Source: Candidatus Caccoplasma merdipullorum (GTDB lineage: Bacteria; Bacteroidota; Bacteroidia; Bacteroidales; G3-4614). From it: a stretch of DNA of 53,946 nucleotides. Where the stretch lies: NCBI GenBank assembly GCA_017694415.1, contig JADIMW010000088.1:1-53946 (forward strand), read 5' to 3'. Positions 1 to 7,857 of the stretch are shown one piece after another. The stretch's first letter is position 1. Every line of letters begins with the position of its first letter. The notes under the pieces were generated by a model. It did not search any database and was not told where the DNA came from. It worked only from the letters and a program-made list of their open reading frames with translations. The position numbers were made by a program, and so were the translations under genes.

Positions 1-440
1 GCTGCACGCTTCTGCATACCGCCGCTCAATTCCGACGGATAGAGTTTGTTGGCACCTTTAAGATTTACCCTTTCGAGACAAAACTCCGCTCTCTTTTTAC
101 GCTGCTGGTACGATTGGTCGGTAAACATCAACAGCGGGAACATTACATTCTCTATTACAGTCATTGAATCGAACAAGGCAGAGCCTTGAAACAACATGCC
201 TATTTCCGACCGCAGCAGCCTTATTTCGTCGCTGTTGAATTTCATAAAGTCGCGGCCGTCATAAAGAATCTCCCCTTCTTCGGGTTTTATCAACCCTACA
301 AGCGATTTCATCAATACGGTTTTTCCCGAGCCGCTTTGTCCGATAATAAGGTTCGTTTTTCCCTCGTAAAAGGTGGCTGATATATCATGCAGGATTATTC
401 TTCCGTCGAACGATTTTACTATGTGTTTTGCCTCTATCAT
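1..440 (-). CDS. mlaF: MlaF-like ABC transporter ATP-binding protein (partial, 3' end outside window)
   Basis: ATPase of a phospholipid-transport (Mla-type) ABC importer at the inner membrane. The first 146 codons are visible. Walker A GQSGSGKT lies at residues 34-41, the Q-loop reads MLFQGSALFDSMTV, and the signature LSGGMQKRA comes just before the window edge, so the Walker B and C-terminal part are outside. The ATG at 438-440 overlaps the mlaE stop as ATGA, indicating translational coupling. MlaF proteins are usually about 250 residues, so roughly 100 are missing. Family assignment rests on the motif set and the mlaE neighbour; the gene is cut by the window, not broken. Confidence 0.9.
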   Translation of the reverse strand, partial: MIEAKHIVKSFDGRIILHDISATFYEGKTNLIIGQSGSGKTVLMKSLVGLIKPEEGEILYDGRDFMKFNSDEIRLLRSEIGMLFQGSALFDSMTVIENVMFPLLMFTDQSYQQRKKRAEFCLERVNLKGANKLYPSELSGGMQKRA

Positions 441-1204
441 TGCAGCAACAGTTTGGTGAGTAATACATCGAGCATAAGTATTGATACGCTGCTTACGACA
501 ACCGCATCGGTACTTGCCTTACCGACTTCGGCAGCTCCGCCTTTTACCGTGTATCCGTAATATGATGCCACGCTGCTTATAACGAACCCGAAGAAAAACG
601 ATTTTATTATGGAGTACCATACATAAAATTCCTGAAAGAAAGTCTGCAGTCCGTAAGTGTAGCGCGATACCGGGAATATGTTCGTGAACAACCCCACGCA
701 GTATCCCCCGACCAGACCTGTAAACATGCTTATTATGACCAGAAAAGGTATAAACGTTACGAGAGCGGTTATTTTCGGAAGTATAAGGTAGTTCGCCGAA
801 TTTACGCCCATTATGTCGAGGGCGTCTATTTGTTCGGTTACGCGCATTGTCCCTATTTCCGACGAGATGCTCGAGCCTACTTTCCCCGCAAGAATCAGAG
901 CCATGATTGTCGAAGAAAATTCAAGAAGAATAGTTTCGCGCGTAAGCAAACCCACCGTATATGACGGGATAAACGGGGACATGATGTTCATTTGTGTCTG
1001 TATAGCAATCACGGCACCTATGAACAGTGATATGGTTACGACTATTGCAATCGAGTCTATACCGAGTTTGTAAACTTCGTTTATGTAACGTTTGAAAAAC
1101 TCGCCCCATCTGTCAGGGCGGGTAAATACACGGCACAGCAGCATAACGTAACTGCCGAATTTTGCCAGATTGTTGATGATAAATATATTAAGTAGCTTTA
1201 TCAC
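437..1204 (-). CDS. mlaE: MlaE-family ABC transporter permease
   Basis: Inner-membrane permease of the Mla-type lipid ABC transporter, 255 residues, the usual length. It has five to six hydrophobic segments and the MlaE-family central stretch (LLEFSSTIMALILAGKVGSS) followed by the GTMRVTEQIDALDIMGVN segment that contacts the ATPase. It overlaps the downstream mlaF by four bases, so the two are one transcription unit. A TACCTTTG box on the minus strand about 30 bases upstream is the likely promoter. The periplasmic MCE partner is not here; an MlaD-like gene is 31 kb away at 32023. Confidence 0.93.
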   Translation of the reverse strand: MIKLLNIFIINNLAKFGSYVMLLCRVFTRPDRWGEFFKRYINEVYKLGIDSIAIVVTISLFIGAVIAIQTQMNIMSPFIPSYTVGLLTRETILLEFSSTIMALILAGKVGSSISSEIGTMRVTEQIDALDIMGVNSANYLILPKITALVTFIPFLVIISMFTGLVGGYCVGLFTNIFPVSRYTYGLQTFFQEFYVWYSIIKSFFFGFVISSVASYYGYTVKGGAAEVGKASTDAVVVSSVSILMLDVLLTKLLLQ

Positions 1205-1233
1205 GGCGGGATACTATTGCATAAGCTATGCGA

Positions 1234-1241
1234 CAAAGGTA
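1234..1241 (-). promoter_or_regulatory. -7 promoter box (TACCTTTG) for mlaEF
   Basis: On the minus strand the sequence reads TACCTTTG, an exact match to the Bacteroidota -7 consensus TAnnTTTG, ending 29 bases before the mlaE ATG. No well-spaced -33 TTTG is visible, so the call rests on one box and its position. Confidence 0.45.
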
Positions 1242-1410
1242 ATAAAAAATATTGCAAATTGCATTGTATGCAGGGACAAAGTATATATACAACAAAGTAA
1301 AACAGCATAAAGATTGACGTAATGAAACTAAATGCGGTTATCTGTAGCCAAAATCGGGCGTTTGGACGGTGAAGAATCAGTTTGCGTTTTTATAGAAAAA
1401 TTATTTTGTG

Positions 1411-1420
1411 TAACTTCGCG
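1411..1420 (+). promoter_or_regulatory. -7-like promoter box (TAACTTCGCG) for lptB
   Basis: TAACTTCG differs from the consensus TAnnTTTG by one base. The same ten bases TAACTTCGCG occur in front of glnS and, on the minus strand, in front of mutS2, each 40-60 bases from the start codon. A TTTG at 1381-1384 is rather far upstream (26 bases) to be its -33 partner. Confidence 0.4.
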
Positions 1421-1452
1421 AAACCTATACTAATGTGTCTAATTGAAGGAGT

Positions 1453-2244
1453 ATGGCCGAAAAAGAAGATGTCAATACCGGCAAGGCTGAAGAGAAAGAA
1501 CACCGTATGGTGTTGAGAACGGAAGAACTCGTAAAAAAATACGGTCAGCGCACTGTTGCGAACCATGTATCGATAAATGTAAAACAGGGCGAGATTGTGG
1601 GATTGCTCGGCCCTAACGGAGCCGGCAAGACAACAACGTTCTATATGACTACCGGTCTTGTAACACCTAATGAAGGGCGTATATTTTTGGACGATTTGGA
1701 TATAACCAAATTCCCCGTTTACAAGAGAGCGCAGCATGGTATAGGATATTTGGCTCAAGAGGCTTCGGTGTTCCGCAAGATGTCTGTCGAGGACAATATA
1801 TACTCCATATTGCAAATGTCAGAACCGGACAAGAACAAACAAAAGGAAAAGCTGGAAAGTCTTATAGCGGAATTCCGCCTCGAAAAAGTACGTAAGAACC
1901 TCGGCGACCGTTTGTCGGGAGGGGAGAGGCGCAGGACGGAAATAGCCCGATGTCTGGCCATCGGCCCCAAATTCATAATGCTGGACGAACCGTTTGCAGG
2001 GGTGGACCCTATCGCCGTGGAAGATATACAATATATCGTATATAAGCTCAAGGAGAAAAACATTGGGATATTGATAACCGACCACAATGCTCCCGAGACG
2101 CTTAGCATTACCGATAGGGCTTATCTGCTGTTCGAGGGGAAGATTCTTTATCAGGGAACATCGGAAGAGTTGGCCGCGAACCCGATAGTAAGAGAGAAGT
2201 ACCTCGGACGTAACTTTATTTTCCACAGAAAAAAATTCGCATAG
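1453..2244 (+). CDS. lptB: LPS export ABC transporter ATP-binding protein LptB
   Basis: Cytoplasmic ATPase that powers LPS extraction by LptFG and transport to the outer membrane. 263 residues: Walker A GPNGAGKT at 53-60, the LptB-type Q-loop [18 protein letters not shown] at about 100-116, signature LSGGERRR at 154-161, Walker B FIMLDEP at 174-180, then the typical [10 protein letters not shown] and LITDHN segments. The chosen ATG has GGAG six bases upstream. It gives about 18 extra N-terminal residues compared with most LptB; a second ATG at 1507 would give the usual length. The other lpt genes are not in the window. Confidence 0.95.
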   Translation: MAEKEDVNTGKAEEKEHRMVLRTEELVKKYGQRTVANHVSINVKQGEIVGLLGPNGAGKTTTFYMTTGLVTPNEGRIFLDDLDITKFPVYKRAQHGIGYLAQEASVFRKMSVEDNIYSILQMSEPDKNKQKEKLESLIAEFRLEKVRKNLGDRLSGGERRRTEIARCLAIGPKFIMLDEPFAGVDPIAVEDIQYIVYKLKEKNIGILITDHNAPETLSITDRAYLLFEGKILYQGTSEELAANPIVREKYLGRNFIFHRKKFA

Positions 2245-2278
2245 ATTTCTATATGTGGCCGGTTCCGCCTTTGGTGTT

Positions 2279-2300
2279 GCGGTGGTATAGCGGTGGTATA
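2279..2300 (+). repeat. Perfect 11-bp tandem duplication
   Basis: GCGGTGGTATA occurs twice head to tail in the 207-base gap between lptB and tatA. No gene or hairpin accounts for it. It could be a slippage duplication or two adjacent protein-binding half-sites on one helical face. Confidence 0.75.
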
Positions 2301-2451
2301 ATGAATCGATGTCTGTAAAAGGAATTAAATAAGTGATATACCGAAGCGATTATGTGTGTGGATTTTGTTTAGCGTGATATATGGGTGAAAGTATTGTATA
2401 ATCGCGGAACATAACCTGATAAAAGTTGTTTTTATAAAAAATAGTTTCGAT

Positions 2452-2652
2452 ATGGATAATACCGTGTTGCTTTTTTTAAACAATATAGGCTTGCCCGAGA
2501 TACTTGTAATATTGCTGATATTGCTGTTGCTTTTCGGCGGAAAAAAGATTCCGGAACTGATGAAAGGTCTCGGCAAAGGAGTAAAGAGTTTCAAGGACGG
2601 CATGAACGGTAAAGATGATGCCGGCAATGATGAAAAACTTTCGGGAAAATAG
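2452..2652 (+). CDS. tatA: Sec-independent (Tat) translocase subunit TatA/TatE
   Basis: Pore-forming subunit of the twin-arginine translocase in the inner membrane. 66 residues, typical for TatA: a short N-terminus, one transmembrane helix at about residues 11-28 ([20 protein letters not shown]), the hinge Phe-Gly, an amphipathic helix ([20 protein letters not shown]) and a charged, disordered tail. Its stop codon is followed at once by the tatC start at 2653, so the two are one operon. No tatB is seen, as is usual in Bacteroidota. Confidence 0.93.
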   Translation: MDNTVLLFLNNIGLPEILVILLILLLLFGGKKIPELMKGLGKGVKSFKDGMNGKDDAGNDEKLSGK

Positions 2653-3459
2653 ATGAAACGCGATACAACCGAAGTTCTGACTTTGTGGGAGCATCTCGAC
2701 ATACTGAGGGGTGTCATGTGGCGAATATTGGCAGTGGTGGTTGTATTGGCGGTTGCAGCTTTTTGTTTCAGAGAATCCCTTTTTTCGATAGTCCTCGCCC
2801 CCGACAATTCCGATTTTATAACATACCGCTGGCTCGGTTTTATTTCGGAACGCCTTTTCGGTTCGGATATTAAGCCTTTCAATGTGGAGTTGATAAATAC
2901 TCAACTTGCCGGGCAGTTCATGATTCATATAAGGGTTTCAATATATGTCGCCTGTTTGCTGGCTTTGCCTTATATCCTGTACGCCATGTTCGGCTTTGTC
3001 TCTCCCGGTTTGTACGAAAACGAACGCCGTTTTGCTTCGGCGTTTGTCTTCTGGGGGTATATCCTCTTCTGGTTGGGAGTCTTGCTTAATTACTTCGTAG
3101 TGTTTCCGCTTACTTTTCGCTTTCTCGGTACTTATGCCGTAAGCAGCGAAGTAAGCAATCTTATAAGTCTGACATCATATATCGATACGCTATCTATTCT
3201 GTCTATAGCAATGGGACTGGTCTTTGAAATCCCGTTGCTCTGTTGGCTGGCAGCCAAGGCCGGTATATTGAATTCGGATATTATGGTTAAGTACCGACGT
3301 TATGCGATACTTGTAGTGGTCATTGTTGCTGCGATTATTACACCGACATCGGATGCCGTTACGCTTTTTGTCGTTTCCGCACCGATGATACTTTTATATG
3401 AGGCCGGAATAGTTATTGTCCGCAGAACTTCTCCCAAAAGAATGCAGCCCGAAGATTGA
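2653..3459 (+). CDS. tatC: Sec-independent protein translocase TatC
   Basis: Twin-arginine signal-peptide receptor of the Tat system, an inner-membrane protein with six transmembrane helices. 268 residues. Family landmarks are the N-terminal LWEHLDILR (equivalent to the conserved HLxELR) and FGFVSPGLYENER after the second helix. The start codon directly abuts the tatA stop codon. A weak GGCGG/CCGCC hairpin followed by TTTTCTATT lies at 3500-3530. Confidence 0.94.
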   Translation: MKRDTTEVLTLWEHLDILRGVMWRILAVVVVLAVAAFCFRESLFSIVLAPDNSDFITYRWLGFISERLFGSDIKPFNVELINTQLAGQFMIHIRVSIYVACLLALPYILYAMFGFVSPGLYENERRFASAFVFWGYILFWLGVLLNYFVVFPLTFRFLGTYAVSSEVSNLISLTSYIDTLSILSIAMGLVFEIPLLCWLAAKAGILNSDIMVKYRRYAILVVVIVAAIITPTSDAVTLFVVSAPMILLYEAGIVIVRRTSPKRMQPED

Positions 3460-3499
3460 CATTATCTCGACAAATCATCTGTTTGCCCGGCAAAGACAT

Positions 3500-3530
3500 G
3501 GCGGGGAAACGTGCTGTCCGCCTTTTCTAT
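3500..3530 (+). terminator. Possible terminator after tatC
   Basis: GGCGG at 3500-3504 can pair with CCGCC at 3518-3522, followed by TTTTCTATT. The stem is only five pairs. It sits between convergent tatC (plus) and the sulfatase-fold gene (minus). Confidence 0.35.
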
Positions 3531-3557
3531 TCCCCGTTATTCCCTTTCCGTCCGAGG

Positions 3558-5474
3558 TTATTCTTTGAGCCTGTTTTCGGTCATGCGTTCTATGTACTGC
3601 TGGATTATGCCTTTGCACTCTTCTGTCATCATATCCTGTTCCGCGATTTCATTTACTATGTTTTCCTTTAGCAAAGTGTCTGTCGCGAAATTATACATGG
3701 CGAATGCATTTTCTCCGTTGAACTGGAGCATATAGTCATCGCGAAAATATTGGTAGAACCCGTTGTTGTAGTTTATTGCCCAGTTTTTGCCTCCTTCATC
3801 GAGAAGGTCTTTACCGAATGCCACGAATGGTTTGTCGTAATTGAGTATGCCCAACACGGTAGGCATTATGTCGGTCTGTTGGGCTATCTTGTCGGAATGT
3901 CCCTTTAATTCCCCACCCGGCATATAGAATATGATTGGAACACGGTATAGTCCCGCATCGGTAAGGAACTCTTCGTGAAGTGCCGCGTTAGTATGGTCTG
4001 CGGTTATTACGAACAACGTATTTTCGAACCATGACGATTTTTCTGCCTTTTCAAAGAATTGTTGCAGTGCATGGTCGGTGTATCTGATACATTTCAGTAT
4101 CGGGTGTCCCCCTTCGTCGGTAAAGCGGCTTTCGTATTTCTCGGGGACTTTGAAAGGGTGGTGCGACGATGCCGTGAAGAGTGCCGATGCGAACGGCTCG
4201 TCGAATTCATTCAGTTTGTCGGCGAAGAATTGCAGGAACGGCTCGTCCCAGATTGCCCACATGCCGTCGAAATCGTCGTCGTTGTCATATTCGTCTTTTC
4301 CGTAATATTCATCCCACCCTGTTGCGCGGGCGAATGCCTGAAATCCCATCGACCCGTTGGGAGCACCGTGGAAGAACGATGTATGGTATCCTTTGTTTTT
4401 CAGCTCTCCGGCAATACTCGACACGTCGTTTGTGGCATAGTGCGTTACGAAGTAGGGCTCTATAAACATCGGGATACCGCTCAATATCGACGGCATGGCG
4501 TCGATTGACTTCCGCCCGTTGCTGAATGAGTGTTCGAACCAGAGGCTCTTGTCGCGCAGCGATTGCAGGAACGGCATATACCCGTATTCCATATATTCCT
4601 GACTGAAACTCTCTATTATCAGCACCACCACATTCAAATCCCGGAATTCTCCCGTGTTCTTTTTTATGTGGACGGGTGAATATATTTTTTCCAGTTCTTC
4701 GGGAGTGTAGTATTTGGGGTTTTGAAATACTTTCTTGCCTATGGTGCGGATTACCGAGAACGGGGTGTTCAATACGACGGCGGTTTCTATGGGACGGTTT
4801 ACGTACTGGTTGGCGTTCCCTATCGTTATGGGACGGGTGGAGTGGGCGAAGCCTCCGCGGATGCCTGCAATACATACTATCACTGCTCCGGCAAAAACGG
4901 CTGATGATACGGTGTATTTTAAAAATATGCTTTTCCACGGTGTCTTGCCCTTTTTGCTTTTGCTGTATGGGTTTACGTATAACAGCCACAGCCCGGCGAT
5001 TATCGCTACGCCTATAAAGAACAGGATGTAGTGTTGCAGTATTTCACCTCCTATTATTTTAAATATGTTCTCTTCTTTGCCGAATTCGTTGAATACCGAC
5101 GATGTGGTGCGGCGGTTGGTGTATCTGAAGTAAACCGTGTCGATAAGGTTGGCCAATACCGCTGCCGAGTTTAATATGACGAATATCCATTTGGCCGTTT
5201 TCTGCCATATTTTCCCCTCTCTCCATGGCAGAGGTACGAGCATTGCCGCAATATATATCAGGTTTACATATACGATGCCGGAGGTGTCGAATACCAGCCC
5301 TCCTTTGAAAATTGTCCGGAAGTCATCCCAACCCATGTCGGGAAAATAGGCTTTGTTGTATATGTAAAATACAACCCTGCATATCATGAATGCTATATAG
5401 ACTACGGCTATGTTTATGGCTGTAGCGGCAAGGTATCTTAACGGCGAATATATTTTCTCTATCGGCTTCATCAT
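3558..5474 (-). CDS. LTA synthase-like membrane sulfatase-fold transferase
   Basis: 638-residue protein with about five transmembrane helices in the first 205 residues and a periplasmic alkaline-phosphatase/sulfatase-fold domain from about 275. It resembles the LtaS/OpgB group, which transfers phosphoglycerol or phosphoethanolamine. Visible catalytic landmarks are Glu288 in LIIESF, the nucleophile position in GRKSIDAMPS (Ser323 where LtaS has Thr) and D493-H494 in TADHTN. A Gram-negative host makes no lipoteichoic acid, so the acceptor is probably a lipid, glycan or periplasmic molecule; this is inference. It stands between the Tat genes (convergent) and the Crp-like regulator (80 bases upstream, same strand). 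Confidence 0.82.
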   Translation of the reverse strand: MMKPIEKIYSPLRYLAATAINIAVVYIAFMICRVVFYIYNKAYFPDMGWDDFRTIFKGGLVFDTSGIVYVNLIYIAAMLVPLPWREGKIWQKTAKWIFVILNSAAVLANLIDTVYFRYTNRRTTSSVFNEFGKEENIFKIIGGEILQHYILFFIGVAIIAGLWLLYVNPYSKSKKGKTPWKSIFLKYTVSSAVFAGAVIVCIAGIRGGFAHSTRPITIGNANQYVNRPIETAVVLNTPFSVIRTIGKKVFQNPKYYTPEELEKIYSPVHIKKNTGEFRDLNVVVLIIESFSQEYMEYGYMPFLQSLRDKSLWFEHSFSNGRKSIDAMPSILSGIPMFIEPYFVTHYATNDVSSIAGELKNKGYHTSFFHGAPNGSMGFQAFARATGWDEYYGKDEYDNDDDFDGMWAIWDEPFLQFFADKLNEFDEPFASALFTASSHHPFKVPEKYESRFTDEGGHPILKCIRYTDHALQQFFEKAEKSSWFENTLFVITADHTNAALHEEFLTDAGLYRVPIIFYMPGGELKGHSDKIAQQTDIMPTVLGILNYDKPFVAFGKDLLDEGGKNWAINYNNGFYQYFRDDYMLQFNGENAFAMYNFATDTLLKENIVNEIAEQDMMTEECKGIIQQYIERMTENRLKE

Positions 5475-5553
5475 GTTATGGTCGGCATTTGTGTTATGTC
5501 GGTCGGGTGCGGAGAGCGTGTGCCGTCTTGTATATGCTCCCCGTATTAATGTA

Positions 5554-6255
5554 TTACCACCCGAACTTGCTGATTTTCGAGAGCTTGTCCTCGTTTATGA
5601 TTTTTATGTATCGTCCGTTTATCTCCACAAGACCTTCTTTTGCGAATGCCGACAAGGTGCGTATGGCATTGGACGTTGTCATGTTTGACAGGTTTGCCAG
5701 TTCTTCTCGCGAAAATCGGGCATCGATATACCCTTCGGGGGTAAGGCCGAAAAACTCCTTTATTGTGAAAAGCGATTCGGCGAGTCGTCCTCTGATATGT
5801 TTCTGCGTAAGAGATACAACATTGTTTTCGGCGCTTATAAGGTCCTTTGCAATCTCCTTTATAAAGAAGTATGCAAGTTTGCTGTTCCTTAACATGTACT
5901 GTTCGAGTATCTCTAACGGCAGAAATGCTACCATCGACTGTTCGAAGGCTATGGCATTGCCGGTATGCGGCAATCCGGCGAAGTATGTCTGATAGCCGAA
6001 GTACTGGAGCGGCCTTACCAGACGTATTATCTGACTGCGTCCGCCGACCCCTTCTTTCGAAATTTTCACTTTCCCCCTTATAAGACACATCAGATATGCC
6101 GCATTATCCCCTTCGTTATAAATTATGCTGTTTTTCTTGAACGACTTTACTTCGAAGTGGCCTAACATCTCGTTCTTCTCCGCAGTGGAGAAGAGTTCCC
6201 ATATTTCGGCCATTTCGCCCTTTATTACGTTTCGGATAATAGACTGACGCCTCAT
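5554..6255 (-). CDS. Crp/Fnr-family transcriptional regulator
   Basis: About 233 residues: an N-terminal cyclic-nucleotide-binding-type beta-barrel (FEVKSFKKNSIIYNEGD onwards) and a C-terminal winged helix with FSREELANLSNMTTSNAIRT as recognition helix region. There is no Cys cluster like that of Fnr, so an oxygen-sensing Fe-S cluster is unlikely. The frame is open further upstream to 6333, inside trxB; I chose the ATG at 6253-6255, just after the trxB stop codon. A later ATG at 6213 with AAGGGCGA in front would give 219 residues. It follows trxB closely, so it may be cotranscribed and respond to redox stress; that is inference. Confidence 0.85.
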   Translation of the reverse strand: MRRQSIIRNVIKGEMAEIWELFSTAEKNEMLGHFEVKSFKKNSIIYNEGDNAAYLMCLIRGKVKISKEGVGGRSQIIRLVRPLQYFGYQTYFAGLPHTGNAIAFEQSMVAFLPLEILEQYMLRNSKLAYFFIKEIAKDLISAENNVVSLTQKHIRGRLAESLFTIKEFFGLTPEGYIDARFSREELANLSNMTTSNAIRTLSAFAKEGLVEINGRYIKIINEDKLSKISKFGW

Positions 6256-6265
6256 TTTCTTAGAG

Positions 6266-7204
6266 TTATAAATTGTTTTCGATGAGGTATCTTTCTGCAT
6301 CGATGGCAGCTTTGCAACCCGATGCTGCGGCAACTATTGCCTGACGGTAGTGCGGGTCGGCCACGTCGCCTGCGGCGAATATGCCCGGAACATTCGTTGC
6401 GGTAGCCACTCCGTCGGTTATTATGTACCCTTCACTGTCGGTGTCGATATAGGGTTTGAAAACGTCGGTATTTGGCTTGTGTCCGATACCGAGGAAGAAA
6501 CCGTCTATTGCAATGTCGAACTTCTCTTCTTTGTCCGTTCCCCGGAATCGTATCAGGTGTGCTCCTTCTACCACTTCTTCTCCGAAGAGTCCTTCGGTCT
6601 CTGTGTTGAACAGCACTTCTATATTGTCGGTACTCAGAACGCGTTCCTGCATTATGTGGGATGCCCGCATGTACCCTTTGCGTATTATCATGAAGACTTT
6701 GCTTGCGAGTTTCGACAGGTATAATGCCTCTTCGCATGCGGTATCTCCGCCCCCTACGACGGCTACGATTCTTTTGCGATAGAAGAATCCGTCGCATGTG
6801 GCGCAGGCCGAGACTCCGAGTCCGGCATATTTCTTTTCGTCCGCCAGACCGAGATATTTTGCCGTGGCGCCGGTTGCGATTATTATCGTGTCGGCCGTCA
6901 GGGTGTTTTCTCCGTTTACGGTTACCTTATATGGCTTTTCCGAAAAATCGACCGAGGTTATTATACCGTAGCGGATATCTGCTCCGAAACGTGTCGCTTG
7001 TTTTTTCAAGTCGTTCATAAGCTCATCTCCCGAGATGCCGTCGGGGTATCCGGGAAAGTTTTCTATTTCCGTCGTGGTGGTGAGCTGGCCTCCCGGTTGT
7101 ATCCCTTCGTACAGAACGGGTGCGAGGTCTGCTCTTCCTGCATATATGGCTGCCGTGTAACCGGCAGGTCCGGAACCGATTATTAAATTTCTGACATGTT
7201 CCAT
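6266..7204 (-). CDS. trxB: Thioredoxin-disulfide reductase
   Basis: Flavoenzyme that reduces thioredoxin with NADPH in the cytoplasm. 312 residues, the standard length. FAD-binding GSGPAGYTAA at 10-19, redox-active CATC at 134-137, NADPH-binding VGGGDTACEEA near 150, and the C-terminal FAD motif GIFAAGDVADPHYRQA. It begins 8 bases after lolA and follows ftsK-lolA on the same strand. Confidence 0.96.
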   Translation of the reverse strand: MEHVRNLIIGSGPAGYTAAIYAGRADLAPVLYEGIQPGGQLTTTTEIENFPGYPDGISGDELMNDLKKQATRFGADIRYGIITSVDFSEKPYKVTVNGENTLTADTIIIATGATAKYLGLADEKKYAGLGVSACATCDGFFYRKRIVAVVGGGDTACEEALYLSKLASKVFMIIRKGYMRASHIMQERVLSTDNIEVLFNTETEGLFGEEVVEGAHLIRFRGTDKEEKFDIAIDGFFLGIGHKPNTDVFKPYIDTDSEGYIITDGVATATNVPGIFAAGDVADPHYRQAIVAAASGCKAAIDAERYLIENNL

Positions 7205-7212
7205 TGTTCGTT

Positions 7213-7845
7213 TTATCTTAAATCAATTATTTCGGCGTTTGGATAGTTTTTCTTTGAGAAACTGAATATCGAATCGTCGGTTTTCCCTGCCGATTCATAT
7301 TTGCTTATGTTTATAACCGTTTTGCTCGCATCGCGGTTTACTATTTCGAGACGGGTGGGGTAGTGGCGCTCGGAATCTACCGAAACGGTGGCGTTTTTTA
7401 TATCGGAATTTACGGAAACGGGTGTAAATGATATAATGTAGCACCCCTCTTTTTTCCCTTTGTATTCGGCTTTGTATATTTTTTTATAATTGCTGAGCAG
7501 TATATAAGGGTTTATGGTTACAAGTTCTTCTTCGGTCGGTTCGGTAAGGTTTACTTCGTCCGACCCTTTTATGTAGCTCCATGCCGTTTTGCCGTCGTAT
7601 CCCATATCCATTACGCTTGAATGCATAACGAATTTTTTCCCTTTTATCTTTATGTTGCCGGCCATTTCCTGAATCAACCTGTTGCCGGCAGTTGTCGTTG
7701 AAACGAAATGGAGCGACACGCCTCCCCCTTTCGACAGAGTTTCCGACACTCTGCTTGTTATGGCATCGCATTTGTTGTTCTGCGATATTGCGGCGGGTAT
7801 CGAAACCGATGCGAGTATTGCCATTAATACTATTATACGTTTCAT
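7213..7845 (-). CDS. lolA: LolA-like outer-membrane lipoprotein carrier protein
   Basis: Periplasmic chaperone-like protein of 210 residues with a signal peptide (MKRIIVLMAILASVSIPAAISQ, cleaved after about residue 21). The body matches the Bacteroidota LolA-like family: MAGNIKIKGKKFVMHSS, DGKTAWSYIKGSDEVNLT and a C-terminal run of beta strands. In this family LolA ferries lipoproteins from LolCDE to the outer membrane. It lies 12 bases after ftsK and 8 before trxB. The ftsK-lolA pairing, frequent in this phylum, strengthens the call. Confidence 0.85.
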   Translation of the reverse strand: MKRIIVLMAILASVSIPAAISQNNKCDAITSRVSETLSKGGGVSLHFVSTTTAGNRLIQEMAGNIKIKGKKFVMHSSVMDMGYDGKTAWSYIKGSDEVNLTEPTEEELVTINPYILLSNYKKIYKAEYKGKKEGCYIISFTPVSVNSDIKNATVSVDSERHYPTRLEIVNRDASKTVINISKYESAGKTDDSIFSFSKKNYPNAEIIDLR

Positions 7846-7857
7846 AGATATTATCTT

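Noticed and set aside
6256..6333. Longer N-terminus of the Crp/Fnr regulator
   Set aside because: The extension lies inside trxB, adds low-complexity residues not seen in the family, and in-frame ATGs at 6255 and 6213 give the usual length.
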